A stretch of DNA of 64,000 bases from Patescibacteria group bacterium (GCA_025057905.1 JANWUX010000001.1:270155-334154), one strand, 5' to 3'; positions 41,654-50,925 are shown, counted from the first letter of the stretch. Notes: generated from the sequence alone by a model not told the origin. Numbers and translations: made by a program.

Positions 41654-43070
41654 AAGCTTCAATCCTTTTTAAAGACTCTTCTTTTCCCAAGATCACAAGC
41701 GACTCACTAATCGGTGGTGATACCTTTTTGCCAGTAATTAGAACTCTTAAAATCATAAAGATCTCGCCTGTGTTCAATTGATTTGATTTTGCTAGCTCTG
41801 TCATTTTTCGAGAAATTATTTCAGATTTCCAATCTGATATTGATTTTAACTCATGAAAAATTTTCTTTAATAACTCTTTTTTGTCTGACAGATCTAGTTC
41901 GTACTCTTTAGGCCTAGAGAAAAAAAATTGACAGTAATCCCCATAATCAGAAAGTTTTTTTATTCTTTCTTTGATAAGAGGTATGGTCTTTTCTATCAAT
42001 GGTTCAGGTAGGTTTTTGTTTTGGTAATTCTTAAAAAAATCAAGAATCATTGATTTGATTTGATTTGAAGAAAGTTTTCTAATGTACTCGCCGCTCATCC
42101 ACTCCAACTTCACCGGATCAAAAACTGGGGCAGTCTTTTGGATATCTCTTAAGTCAAAAACACTTACATACTCTTCTAGAGAAAAAATTTCTTTTCCGCT
42201 TGGATGACTCCAGCCCATTAAAGAAAGGTAATTTAATAAGGCCTCTGGTATTATTCCTTGTTGAAGATAGAAAGATACCCAGACTGGATTATTTCTTTTT
42301 GAAAGTTTTGATCGATCAGGATTTCTTAAAAGAGGTACATGAGCAAAAAAAGGCAATGACCAACTGAAAGCTTGATAAAGAATGATGTGTTTCGGAGTTG
42401 AAGACAACCATTCTTCCCCTCTAATTACGTAGTTAATTTTCATTAGATGATCATCAACTACCACTGCCAGATGATAAGTTGGGAAACCATCAGATTTGAT
42501 TAGAATCTGGTCATCAAGATCATCGCTCTTGAAAACAATCCTGCCTCTGACAAGATCATTGATAAAAATTTCTTGATTTGAGGGAACTTTTAACCGAATC
42601 ACATAGGGTATTCCCGTTTTTATTTTTTTTGTGACAGTTTCTTGATTAATCAAACAGTGTCGGTCATATCGAGGTGGCTTTTTCTTTGAGAGTTGTTCTT
42701 TTCTGATTTTATCCAGTCTTTCTGGTGCGCAGATGCAATAATAAGCAAAATTTTTCTTAATGAGAATTTGAGCGTAATGATGATAAATTTCAAGTCTTTC
42801 TGATTGCCGGTAAGGACCAAAAGGACCACCAACCAGAGGCGATTCATCAGCAGATAAGCCAATTAATTTTAATGTTTTTAGAATTCTTGTTTCTGCACCT
42901 TTGACGACTCTTTTTCTGTCTGTGTCTTCAATTCTCACAATAAACTTTCCGCTGTGTTTTTTTGCCCAAGCATAGTTCATCAAAGCAACAGCAACTGAGC
43001 CAACATGAAGATCGTAGCCTGTTGGCGAAGGAGCAATTCTTGTTCTGACCTCTTTTTGATTTTGAGTCAT
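41640..43070 (-). CDS. gltX: Glutamate--tRNA ligase
   Basis: About 476 aa from 'MTQNQKEVRTRIAPSPTG'; the ORF-track start upstream adds an unrelated extension across the promoter. HIGH-type motif 'PSPTGYDLHVGSVAVAL', 'FIVRIEDTDRKR', 'YVIRGEEWLSSTPKHI' and KMSKS-type 'KLSKRNN' are present. With no GlnRS seen, it may be non-discriminating and charge tRNA-Gln too, but this cannot be decided here. The last four codons and the stop lie inside the 5' end of tRNA-Gly. Confidence 0.93.
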   Translation of the reverse strand: MTQNQKEVRTRIAPSPTGYDLHVGSVAVALMNYAWAKKHSGKFIVRIEDTDRKRVVKGAETRILKTLKLIGLSADESPLVGGPFGPYRQSERLEIYHHYAQILIKKNFAYYCICAPERLDKIRKEQLSKKKPPRYDRHCLINQETVTKKIKTGIPYVIRLKVPSNQEIFINDLVRGRIVFKSDDLDDQILIKSDGFPTYHLAVVVDDHLMKINYVIRGEEWLSSTPKHIILYQAFSWSLPFFAHVPLLRNPDRSKLSKRNNPVWVSFYLQQGIIPEALLNYLSLMGWSHPSGKEIFSLEEYVSVFDLRDIQKTAPVFDPVKLEWMSGEYIRKLSSNQIKSMILDFFKNYQNKNLPEPLIEKTIPLIKERIKKLSDYGDYCQFFFSRPKEYELDLSDKKELLKKIFHELKSISDWKSEIISRKMTELAKSNQLNTGEIFMILRVLITGKKVSPPISESLVILGKEESLKRIEACGIS

Positions 43071-43091
43071 AAAAGCCTTAATTTCACTAAA

Positions 43092-43101
43092 ATTATATAA
43101 T
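43092..43101. promoter_or_regulatory. Symmetrical -10 element between gltX and the NUDIX gene
   Basis: ATTATATAAT, identical to the elements at 26270 and 37401. Plus-strand TATAAT (43096-43101) lies 10 nt before ATG 43112; minus-strand TATAAT (43097-43092) lies 21 nt before the gltX ATG. The GTG at 43103 is too close to this -10 to be used. Confidence 0.5.
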
Positions 43102-43111
43102 AGTGACAAAA

Positions 43112-43675
43112 ATGAACCTTTCACAACTTCTAAACTTTTGTCCTAATTGTCAAAAAAAACTTATCAAGAAAGAAAATTTGTTTTTTTGCTCCGCATGCCC
43201 ATTTTATCTTTACCAAAATCCAATTCCCACCAATGGATTAATTATTTACAATCAAAAAAAAGAAGTTCTTCTAGTAAAGAGAAAATTTCCCCCAAAGAAA
43301 AATTTCTGGGATGTTGCTGGTGGATTTGTAAACTTATGTGAAAACCTTGAACAATCATTGGTAAGAGAAGTAAAAGAAGAATTAAACATCTCAATTGATG
43401 AGAAAAAAATTCGTTATCTAACCTCAGTTAGCGATCTTTATCTTTACCAAAAGATAAGAAACAAAACTCTTTGCAGTCTTTTTGTTTATCAGCTCAATGA
43501 TAATTTTCTTAAAAAACTAAAACCTACCGATGACGTAGCTGAGGCTCGCTGGTTTTCCAGAGAGTCATTACCATGGAAAAAAATTGCCTTTGCGGGTGTG
43601 AAAAAAGGTCTAGAACTATTTTTTAGCTCGGTAAAGAATCCTGAAAAAACCAAAAAAAGCATAGCTGACAGGTAA
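43112..43675 (+). CDS. NUDIX hydrolase with N-terminal zinc ribbon
   Basis: About 187 aa. A small zinc ribbon ('FCPNCQKKL' and 'FFCSACPFY') precedes the NUDIX domain with a complete box, 'GGFVNLCENLEQSLVREVKE' followed by 'ELNI'. The ribbon plus NUDIX plan resembles NudC-like or ADP-ribose/NADH pyrophosphatase relatives; the substrate is unclear. The ATG at 43112 is chosen over the track GTG at 43103 because of the promoter position. The 3' end overlaps the convergent gldG-like gene by 60 bp. Confidence 0.85.
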   Translation: MNLSQLLNFCPNCQKKLIKKENLFFCSACPFYLYQNPIPTNGLIIYNQKKEVLLVKRKFPPKKNFWDVAGGFVNLCENLEQSLVREVKEELNISIDEKKIRYLTSVSDLYLYQKIRNKTLCSLFVYQLNDNFLKKLKPTDDVAEARWFSRESLPWKKIAFAGVKKGLELFFSSVKNPEKTKKSIADR

Positions 43676-45121
43676 AAGCAGAATCAAAGTATATTTGATT
43701 AAATTTCTTAAATTACCATTTTCAATCGTTGGCAATTGGTAAAAACTAACGATTCGTTGGCGAATCCCAGAGAGTATACCTTCGGCAGCCATCTCATTGA
43801 CAAGATTAAGAGCAAAGTTTAGATTGTCATTCTGACCCAAAAATCTGTCGAAAACTAATCTTGAAGAAGGAATAACAACAATCTTTAGTCGATTATCTTT
43901 TTTTATGGCAGTTATCAGATCTTTAGTTTGAAACTTATCTCGCTCTGGGGCATTTATACTATTTGGATCAATAAAGTAAGCTGATTCAGTCGTATATCTC
44001 CTTGCCCAAGATTGAGTCACTGACTTGACTAAGATTTCAGAGTCAAAATCTTTACTTTTGGTTAAATTAACCGAAGAAACCCAGGGGAAGACAAGAGTGT
44101 TGACATTGGTAAATAGGTTATGACTTCGGTTGAAATTATTGGTTCTAATCCAATACTGGTAATTAGTGATGAATTGAAAATTAGCTGAGCCAAAATTAAC
44201 CAACTCAGAAGCTAGAGACAAAACTAAATCTTCGTTAATTTTTGTTCCCCACTTTTTTTCTAAATACTGGCTGAGACCGCTTTCAGCTCTTTGAGCAATC
44301 AAAGCTTGATCGTTTATCCATAGACCATCAACAAAAAAAATCGCCCGGCCAAAATCTTGATTAAGATATTTATCGATCTTTTCAAGCTCTTCACTTGAAT
44401 ATTTTTTTTGATTTGTATCGAAGATAAGGACAAGTTTGTAATCTTGAGAAAGTTCTTTCACCTTCTGATCATCTTCAAGAACTAAAAGCTCAAGTTGATA
44501 CTGGTCCTCAAGAAGTTTTTTGAAAGAACTCAACTGATCCTCTGATGAATCAGAAAAACTAATTTCCTCTTTAGCACCAATAATTCCAATTTTTTCTTTC
44601 TTATCTTTTATGATTTTGTATATTGATGAACTGATCTCATATTCAAGAGTAGCTAAATCGGCCACCCGGGGAATAATCTCTTTCTTATCTCCTTGTTCAA
44701 CAGAAAGACCAAAGTAAACTTTTTTTACCTGATAGCTGTCCGTCTCCAACTGAGAATACTGAAGTTCAGGAATACCTAACTTTTGAACTTCTTCTTGTAC
44801 TTGAGAATCATTCTGTGGATCAAGAATTTTAACCTTTACCTTTTTTGAAGAGTTTTCATATTCTCTTAAAAAATCTCTAACTTCATTCTTAAAAGGAACT
44901 AATCTTGTTGGTAAATTAGACGAAACAAAAAACTTTATCTGAATTTCTTTGTTGATTTTCCTAAGGATTTTTTTCGTTGACTCAGAGAGACTATAAGCCT
45001 GCCCAGTTGAAAAATCAATCTTCCAATTAACAAAGCTTAAAAAGTAATTCAAGACTACTATACCCAAAATCAAAAAAAGGTAAAGAAATTTTTGGATGAG
45101 TTTTCTTATTTTTTGTCTCAT
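43616..45121 (-). CDS. GldG-like ABC-transporter auxiliary membrane protein
   Basis: 501 aa: N-terminal transmembrane helix (about residues 11-28), a large extracellular domain with the 'IQIKFFVSSNLPTR' and 'VKILDPQNDS' strands typical of GldG/ABC_transp_aux, and a C-terminal helix (about 478-496). In Bacteroidetes GldG works with GldA and GldF; in other bacteria homologous three-gene sets have unknown exported substrates. It is last in a minus-strand ATPase-permease-GldG operon, 5 bp after the permease. Confidence 0.85.
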   Translation of the reverse strand: MRQKIRKLIQKFLYLFLILGIVVLNYFLSFVNWKIDFSTGQAYSLSESTKKILRKINKEIQIKFFVSSNLPTRLVPFKNEVRDFLREYENSSKKVKVKILDPQNDSQVQEEVQKLGIPELQYSQLETDSYQVKKVYFGLSVEQGDKKEIIPRVADLATLEYEISSSIYKIIKDKKEKIGIIGAKEEISFSDSSEDQLSSFKKLLEDQYQLELLVLEDDQKVKELSQDYKLVLIFDTNQKKYSSEELEKIDKYLNQDFGRAIFFVDGLWINDQALIAQRAESGLSQYLEKKWGTKINEDLVLSLASELVNFGSANFQFITNYQYWIRTNNFNRSHNLFTNVNTLVFPWVSSVNLTKSKDFDSEILVKSVTQSWARRYTTESAYFIDPNSINAPERDKFQTKDLITAIKKDNRLKIVVIPSSRLVFDRFLGQNDNLNFALNLVNEMAAEGILSGIRQRIVSFYQLPTIENGNLRNLIKYTLILLLPVSYAFFGFFRILYRAKK

Positions 45122-45126
45122 CAGAA

Positions 45127-45828
45127 TTAATTTCTCGACATTATCTTCCTTAAAGACAATGATAAAAATAAGAAAATAAAACTCAGAAAATAAACCAGAG
45201 AACTAAGACGAATAACCCCTTTTGAAAAACTATCTAAGTGGTAGATCGGTGCAAAAATGATTATTTGATCAAGAATAAATCTAGGGATGACTGAACTTAT
45301 GAAATCTGTTGACATAACAACTAAAAAAAAATTAATTATCACTCCAAGCAAAAAAACAATGATCTGATTTGGCGAAAAAAGAGAAAGATAAAGGTTGATT
45401 GAGATAAACAGTGCCGCAAGAAGAATTTGACCTAAATAAGCAATAAAAAGTTCAAGAAAATTCAACTGAGAAAAAAAAGTAATAAAAAACAAGATACCAC
45501 AGGTTAAAACTAAACCAATCGAAAACATTCCTAAAATGGAAAAGAATTTTGCCAAAAGAATCTCTCTTTCTTTTACCGGTAACGTAAGCAAAACCTCATA
45601 AGTGCCGACTCTCTTTTCTTCGCTAAAAGCTCTCATTGTCAGAGCGGGAATATAGATCATATTGAACCAAGGAAGAAGATAAAAAAAAGGTCTTAATGAG
45701 AAAGTTGAACTAATGAAAAGATCTCTTATGAAAAAGAAGTTTACAAAAACTGAAAATAACACGACCGTAATATACCCAAATGGATTATTGAGATAGTGAC
45801 CCATCTCCTTTAGGAGAAGATGCCTCAT
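45127..45828 (-). CDS. ABC transporter permease, GldF/ABC-2 type
   Basis: 233 aa with six hydrophobic segments. The motif 'MRAFSEEKRVGTYEVLLTLP' followed by 'VKEREILLAKF' is the ABC-2/GldF coupling region. Starts 2 bp after the ATPase gene and precedes the GldG-like gene, so the three form one exporter. Confidence 0.87.
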   Translation of the reverse strand: MRHLLLKEMGHYLNNPFGYITVVLFSVFVNFFFIRDLFISSTFSLRPFFYLLPWFNMIYIPALTMRAFSEEKRVGTYEVLLTLPVKEREILLAKFFSILGMFSIGLVLTCGILFFITFFSQLNFLELFIAYLGQILLAALFISINLYLSLFSPNQIIVFLLGVIINFFLVVMSTDFISSVIPRFILDQIIIFAPIYHLDSFSKGVIRLSSLVYFLSFIFLFLSLSLRKIMSRN

Positions 45829-45830
45829 CT

Positions 45831-46514
45831 TTAGTTTTTTATTAGTTTCTTAAATAACTTACTAATGTTTCCCTTTCCTTTGGGCTTTTTGCCATCATAA
45901 ACAATCTTGCCTTTGTTAATGATAATCAATCTATCGGAGATGTCTTCAGCCTCAGAGAGAATATGAGTAGAAAAAATGACAATTTTGTTCCTGGAGAGTT
46001 TCTTAATTAATACTTTGATCTTTTCCTGCTCTAGAGGATCAAGACCGGAGGTTGGCTCATCGAGAATAAGAATTTTTGGTTCACCCAGTAGAGCTCCAGC
46101 CAAACCAACTCGTTGCCTAAATCCCCGAGAGAGAGTGTCAATTTTTTGATTTAAAACATCGGTTAAGCCGACTTGAGTAATAATCTCCTCTTGATTCCCG
46201 GCTCTTTTTATCTTTGCCGAGAAATTAAGATATTCACAAACTTTCATATCGCCATAGAGAGGATTATTCTCCGGTAAATAGCCGATTTTTCTGAGCACCT
46301 TTATTCTTTCCCTAAAGGGACTCACTGAATCAACAAGAACCACTCCCGATGAGGGTTTGAGAAAGCCTAGGATTAATCTCATAGTAGTCGTTTTCCCAGC
46401 TCCATTTGGCCCAAGAAAACCGATAATCTCCCCTGTTTTAGCTTCAAAAGAGATGTTATCAACTGCAACTTTTTTTTGGCCGAAGATCTTGGTTAGATTA
46501 GAGACAAAGAGCAT
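45831..46514 (-). CDS. ABC transporter ATP-binding protein, GldA-like
   Basis: 227 aa. Walker A 'GFLGPNGAGKTTTMRLI', Q-loop 'GYLPENNPLYG', signature 'LSRGFRQRVGLAGALLGEPK', Walker B 'ILILDEPTSGLDP', switch His in 'IVIFSTHILSEAE'. The signature starts LSRGF rather than LSGGQ, as in related GldA/CcmA-type ATPases. Energises the adjacent permease. Confidence 0.93.
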   Translation of the reverse strand: MLFVSNLTKIFGQKKVAVDNISFEAKTGEIIGFLGPNGAGKTTTMRLILGFLKPSSGVVLVDSVSPFRERIKVLRKIGYLPENNPLYGDMKVCEYLNFSAKIKRAGNQEEIITQVGLTDVLNQKIDTLSRGFRQRVGLAGALLGEPKILILDEPTSGLDPLEQEKIKVLIKKLSRNKIVIFSTHILSEAEDISDRLIIINKGKIVYDGKKPKGKGNISKLFKKLIKN

Positions 46515-46548
46515 AGTCTCTCATTAAAATCTAAAATCTCATTCTAGC

Positions 46549-46580
46549 AAAAAAAACTCTTGAGGGTATGGCGCTATACC
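46549..46580 (-). terminator. Possible terminator after superoxide dismutase
   Basis: On the minus strand GGTAT-AGCGCC-ATACC (46580-46565) forms a hairpin and, after CTCAAGAG, runs into eight T residues. The gap between stem and T-tract makes this weak. Confidence 0.35.
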
Positions 46581-46588
46581 AAAAATCT

Positions 46589-47209
46589 TTACGCTGAAAA
46601 AAGGAATAGTCTTTGAAAATTTGTTTCTATTTCTTGCCAGTTAATACTCTCAAAAAAAGCCTCGATATATTGTCCTCGATTAGTGCCAAAATCAATGAAA
46701 TAAGCATGTTCGTAAACATCAAGGGCCAAGATTGGTTTGGCAAACCAAATGGGAAAAGTATTTTGAGCATCTCCTAAATAGTTAAAGAGCCTTTTTTCTT
46801 TTTCATTCCAAGCGGTCCAAACCCACCCTCGGCTGGCTAAACCCGTTGTTTTGAGATCTTTTTTGAAATTCTCAAAGGAGCCAAAATCTTTTTTAATCTG
46901 ATCCATGAGCTTCCCTTCAAAGAGTTGACCATCGCTACCCAAATGACCAAAGTAAAGCTCATGGTTAACAATACCTCCCCAAGCGAAAGAAAGTTCTAGT
47001 TTTAATTCACGAATCAATGAATAAGTTTGATTCGCTTGAGAGTAATCATTTTCACTTAGTTGGGCTAGTTTTTCCTGAATCTCGTTGTATTTGTTAATGT
47101 AGCCATGATATAGTTTTAAATGCTCTTCAATTGTTCTTTTTGAGATTTTGGCCATCTGAAATATTTTCTCGGAGAAGCTTTTTGGTTGAAGTTTATAGTT
47201 AATTATCAT
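46589..47209 (-). CDS. sodA: Superoxide dismutase, Fe/Mn family
   Basis: 206 aa. Metal ligands visible: His in 'EEHLKLYHGYINKYN', His in 'IVNHELYFGHL', and Asp and His in 'ALDVYEHAYFIDFG'. 'SRGWVWTAWNEKEKRLF' is the standard core, and 'FIDFGTNRGQYIEAFF' the dimer-region signature (usually YQNxRxxY). Converts superoxide to H2O2 and O2, so the cell meets oxygen at times. Metal preference cannot be told. No catalase is in the window. Confidence 0.92.
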   Translation of the reverse strand: MIINYKLQPKSFSEKIFQMAKISKRTIEEHLKLYHGYINKYNEIQEKLAQLSENDYSQANQTYSLIRELKLELSFAWGGIVNHELYFGHLGSDGQLFEGKLMDQIKKDFGSFENFKKDLKTTGLASRGWVWTAWNEKEKRLFNYLGDAQNTFPIWFAKPILALDVYEHAYFIDFGTNRGQYIEAFFESINWQEIETNFQRLFLFSA

Positions 47210-47473
47210 CTTCTAACCTAATTTCTTTATGATAAGAAAGTTTAAAAAACCATAACTAAATTGTCAATAGATCAAAAGAAGAGTATTATTTTCATAATTT
47301 AAAACTTAAAACAGCAACTTTCAAGACGAAAATCTTTTTTGGTAAATCTAATTTATTTAATGACTTTACGATGACTTTATGACTTTGATCAGAGATTAGT
47401 TGAATAGATTAATAAAAATATTTTGATTAAGATGATTTTCTCTAAATTTCTTTAAAATTTATTTTTTTGTCGT

Positions 47474-47824
47474 ATGAAAAAGTCAAAATCAAAACCTATT
47501 AAAAAAATAAAATCCTTATTTGGCTATTATTACAAAAAACTCGAGGATATTGACCTTCAATGGAAAGAGCAACGAGAATTTGGTTCGATCTTAATTCTTT
47601 CTTTGGTTGAAGAAGTAGGAGAGATGGCTCGAGCTTACCTAGCAAAACATGGGAAAAAACCAACTAATCTGGCCGCTCAGAATGATGAAAGTTATGAGCA
47701 GGAACTTGGAGATATATTAGTTGCTATTCTTCGTTTCGCTAGGATAAAAAATATCAATCTTCATAAAAGAATTCTTTACTCAATCAACAAAATTAAAAGA
47801 AGAGTTAGAAAGCCTAACCTTTAG
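47474..47824 (+). CDS. MazG-like nucleotide pyrophosphohydrolase
   Basis: 116 aa, all-helical. 'ILSLVEEVGEMARAYLAKHG' has the E-x-x-E-x-x-E metal-binding pattern and 'YEQELGDILVAILRFARIKN' the second E-x-x-D half. Such small MazG/dUTPase-like enzymes hydrolyse non-canonical or excess NTPs. A basic N-terminus of about 15 residues ('KKSKSKPIKKIKS') precedes the domain. The stop region overlaps the convergent gene by 11 bp. Confidence 0.8.
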   Translation: MKKSKSKPIKKIKSLFGYYYKKLEDIDLQWKEQREFGSILILSLVEEVGEMARAYLAKHGKKPTNLAAQNDESYEQELGDILVAILRFARIKNINLHKRILYSINKIKRRVRKPNL

Positions 47825-48515
47825 TTGAAGGTAGCTGTTTGGTTTCACTTAAAATTCTTAAAAAACCTACCAAAGGTGGATACAGTCCCACCTCAAGAGC
47901 TATATTTATTTGAGGAAATTCTTTTGAGAAAGAATTCGATCCATAAGTTTGGGAGCCAAAACCACTTTCTTGGCCTTTTGATCTATTACTTAACTCTTCA
48001 AGACCACCAATCTTCAAACAGCCATCGTCAGATAATTCGTAAACAACAGAAACAGACTGATTTTGCCATGGACTGAATTCCGTAATGGATTTTTTATCCA
48101 AAAAAACTGCTATTCTTCCCATAAATTCTCCAGCTATCGTGTTAAGCTTTTCGGCAAGTTCAACTGTTAATGGTTGATGTTTTAACTCCGTTATTGAAAA
48201 TTCATTAAGAGGTTTGCCATTAATTCTTAGCTGGGAAATTTTTTTCTGAAATTCGTTAGCTAACTTCTTGATTTCTATATTATCTCTTAACTTATTCCAG
48301 TTCTTTTTTAAATCATTAAAATCTTGCCATCGTTTCAATAACTCTGGAGGTATACTTTTTAAATATCTGAGAAAATCTTCCCTAATTTGATTATCTGGAG
48401 GGTAGTCACTTAAAAGAACAACTCCCGAAAGACGAAAAGGTGCACCCAAATCTGGATTAAAAAAAACTCGCGTGAATCTATTGTTTTTTACTTCTGTTTC
48501 TTGACCTTCTATCAT
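47814..48515 (-). CDS. Hypothetical protein, unknown function
   Basis: 233 aa, soluble, no signal peptide or transmembrane helix. The middle is helical and charged (about residues 45-105); the C-terminal part has 'VSVVYELSDDGCLKIGGLEE' and ends in a Gly/Pro-rich tail. I recognise no family. It follows trmD by 12 bp on the same strand and is probably co-transcribed. Confidence 0.5.
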   Translation of the reverse strand: MIEGQETEVKNNRFTRVFFNPDLGAPFRLSGVVLLSDYPPDNQIREDFLRYLKSIPPELLKRWQDFNDLKKNWNKLRDNIEIKKLANEFQKKISQLRINGKPLNEFSITELKHQPLTVELAEKLNTIAGEFMGRIAVFLDKKSITEFSPWQNQSVSVVYELSDDGCLKIGGLEELSNRSKGQESGFGSQTYGSNSFSKEFPQINIALEVGLYPPLVGFLRILSETKQLPSTKG

Positions 48516-48527
48516 TCTTAAGTAAAA

Positions 48528-49289
48528 CTATGAGAATTTTACCAAATCTGGCCTTTTTATTAAAGTAATCTCCAGAGATTTTTTCAGACGCCATCTCTCT
48601 ATCTCTCGATGATTTCCTGAGAGGAGAACTTTTGGAACTTTTAGATTTTTGTAGACGCGTGGTCGGGTGTATTGAGGATGCTCAAGTAGTTTTATTTTTT
48701 TTATACTTCTATCTTTCAGTTTTTTCAAGAAATCATTTTCCCCAATAACTTTGATCAAATAGTCGACTTCATATTCAGAGAAGCTTTCTTTATCAACCGC
48801 CTCTTTCTCCAGGACACCGGGGATAAGTCTTGTTACCGAATCAAGTACTGCTAGAGCCACCACCTCTCCGCCAGTCATAATAAAATCACCAAGAGAAATC
48901 TCCTCGTCAACAAACTTTTTCACTCGCTCATCAACTCCTTCATAATGACCACAGATAATCACTAACTGTTTTAGTTTAGAGTATTCAAGAGCTTTTTCTT
49001 GAGAATATATTGATCCTTGAGGAGTAGTAAGAATAACTCTTCTTGTTTTTTTTTCTTGATTGAGATTCAAAGTCATTAATGCTCTATTAATTACATCAAC
49101 TCTCAAAATCATTCCCTTCCCGCCTCCATAAACTCGATCATCTACTGACCCTCGTTTATCATAAGAAAAATTCCTCAGATCTATTAAATTAATTTTTATT
49201 AAATTTTTTTCTGTAGCCTTTTTGATGATTCTTTGAGAGAAAAAAAAGGAAAAAATTTGAGGAAAAAGGCTAAGAATGAAAAAGGTCAT
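48528..49289 (-). CDS. trmD: tRNA (guanine-N1-)-methyltransferase TrmD
   Basis: 253 aa. Makes m1G37 in tRNAs to prevent +1 frameshifting. Hallmarks: 'DDRVYGGGKGMILRVDVI', the SAM-binding knot 'VIICGHYEGVDERVKKFV', 'EISLGDFIMTGGEVVALAVL' and 'HPQYTRPRVYKNLKVPKVLL' with 'LSGNHREIERWR'. Start 'MTFFILSLFPQIF' fits the family. Not accompanied by rimM or rplS here. Confidence 0.95.
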   Translation of the reverse strand: MTFFILSLFPQIFSFFFSQRIIKKATEKNLIKINLIDLRNFSYDKRGSVDDRVYGGGKGMILRVDVINRALMTLNLNQEKKTRRVILTTPQGSIYSQEKALEYSKLKQLVIICGHYEGVDERVKKFVDEEISLGDFIMTGGEVVALAVLDSVTRLIPGVLEKEAVDKESFSEYEVDYLIKVIGENDFLKKLKDRSIKKIKLLEHPQYTRPRVYKNLKVPKVLLSGNHREIERWRLKKSLEITLIKRPDLVKFS

Positions 49290-49365
49290 AAGAATGACAA
49301 TAATTTTACTTTTTCATATTTGCTGATATAATTCTATCACTGAAATTTCGATTTTACACATAAAT

Positions 49366-49438
49366 GGGCCCGTAGCTCAACTGGCAGAGCAACAGCCTTT
49401 TAAGCTGTTGGTTCCGAGTTCGAGTCTCGGCGGGCTCA
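49366..49438 (+). tRNA. tRNA-Lys (UUU)
   Basis: Cloverleaf: acceptor GGGCCCG/CGGGCTC plus discriminator A, D-arm 'GCTCAACTGGCAGAGC', anticodon stem ACAGC/GCTGT with loop CTTTTAA (anticodon TTT), T-arm CCGAG-TTCGAGT-CTCGG. A TATAAT at 49327 lies about 34 nt upstream with TTTACT 16 bp before it. CCA not encoded. Confidence 0.95.
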
Positions 49439-49580
49439 CAATAAAAAATCAAAAAAGAAACAGAATTCCTGTTTGCGATGCTTTCGTGAACTGTGCCACA
49501 AGCAATAGTTTAAGAAGAAATTAAATCCTCTCGAAAAAGATACATATGCAAGTTAAAACTACGAAGGTGAAACTAAAGCA

Positions 49581-49724
49581 ATGACTTTAGAAATAGATCT
49601 TGATGAAGGGTTAAAAAATGAAAAAGAAAACTCAATTAATCTAGAATTAATAATTAGAAGAGTTTTATCTGAAGATTTAAAAATATCTAGACAACCACAA
49701 AAAAAGAATAAAAAGAGCGTGTGA
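49581..49724 (+). CDS. Possible 47-aa small protein
   Basis: An ORF below the track length limit, 'MTLEIDLDEGLKNEKENSIN' to 'RQPQKKNKKSV', with an acidic N-terminus and basic C-terminus. No promoter or Shine-Dalgarno is clear, and it lies in a decayed region, so it may be a gene remnant or chance. Confidence 0.25.
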   Translation: MTLEIDLDEGLKNEKENSINLELIIRRVLSEDLKISRQPQKKNKKSV

Positions 49725-49766
49725 AAATTTTTCCCCAGTATTACCTCTTAATATAAATTCAAATCT

Positions 49767-50735
49767 CTAAAATAACCCAATATACTTAGATGAGAAATTT
49801 AAATTTTTTTGGACAAAAGTCTCAATGTTTAAGATAAAAAACATCTCTAATAGAATTTTAATCTTTAAATTTTTCCTAGTCTGCCATGCACTCTTTACAA
49901 TACGGCTCTCACCTCTTTTCCGTCTTTCTGAAGCTATTTTCATCCAATCTTCTGGCACTAAAATTCCTTGCTTCATTGAACATCCTGGAGAAAGACAATG
50001 TAGTCCTAAAGTATTGTTTAGTTTGTCAATTCACCTTTGTCTGTAAGGTAGACCTAAAACATGACCCATCTCATGATAAATCAAAGTTTTTAAAGTTTCT
50101 TCTCTTAGATCAGTTTCTACTTGTTCAAATCTATTAAAGGAAATTACCGCTCCAAGATCTCCTTGTGCCAGCCCACTAGAAACCCTGCACCTAATCTGAA
50201 TAAATCTTTATTGGTAAAAATGACAAACCAATGAGGAATTATTAATTGAACTGGGAGAGGATAAAAATAAGATTGCTAAAAAAATCTGTGCAGTTAATTT
50301 TTTGTTCTTTTGGATCAAAGTATCTTTCAAGGAGAAGTGGTAAATTTGGAATTATAGAATTATTTGTCCTTAATAAAAAATCACATTGTTCTCTGTTAAA
50401 AATCATATCTCTTGAATAAAAATTCTCAATTAAATTAGACGTAAAAATGAAACCATTTTTACTTATTTGTCTGAAGAAAATAATTTTTGATGGATCAAAA
50501 CCAAGTTCGTTATATAATTCTCTGAAAGTATTTTCAACAAAAGATACTTGTTTTAGTCCAATTTTTCATCAAAAAAAAAGTAGGCAACACAAACTTGCGT
50601 TCTTCTGGATTTACAATACTGACGTATCTTTCGATATTACCTCAAAGAGAAAGAGATCCTGCAACGAGATGATCAACTTTTTTTCCCACTATCACTGAGA
50701 TTCTTTCATTATAATGTCTTAGAATTTCAGGCATG
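49767..50735 (-). pseudogene. Decayed archaemetzincin-like zinc metalloprotease
   Basis: The minus strand holds pieces of one protein in several frames. From ATG 50735: 'MPEILRHYNERISVIVGKKV', a TGA after about 30 codons, a frame change into a stretch of about 90 open codons ('VENTFRELYNELGFDPSKII'), another change to 'HWFVIFTNKDLFRLGAGF', another to 'SSGLAQGDLGAVISFNRFE', then 'TLIYHEMGHVLGLPYRQR', an in-frame TGA, and 'LGLHCLSPGCSMKQG'. HExxHxxGxx and the following Cys/Met motif are the archaemetzincin zinc-site pattern. At least three frameshifts and two stops mean it is not functional as read. No other gene is seen in this 1.4-kb stretch. Confidence 0.7.
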
Positions 50736-50925
50736 TATATTGTAACATAAAATACTATAAGATTAAATAGCTAATAAAACGATAATCTAAATGATTTTCT
50801 CTTCTTATTAAAAAAGTAGATAACTCTTGTCTCATATTAATGAAAAAAATTAACCTAATCTTACCTTTGAATGATTCAAAAAAAATGAGTCTAATCTTGT
50901 CTTAGGTTGAATTTTGAAGAGGAAT

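Noticed and set aside
43071-43124. N-terminal extension of gltX in the ORF track
   Set aside because: It crosses the shared -10 element and the NUDIX start; family N-terminus begins at 43070.
47359-47390. Short tandem copies of ATGACTTT as a possible repeat array
   Set aside because: Only two to three imperfect 8-11 bp copies, no regular spacing, no spacer pattern; not CRISPR-like.
49825-50698. Plus-strand ORFs of 73-83 aa in the 49.8-50.7 kb region
   Set aside because: They are antisense to the archaemetzincin-like remnant, which explains the sequence better.
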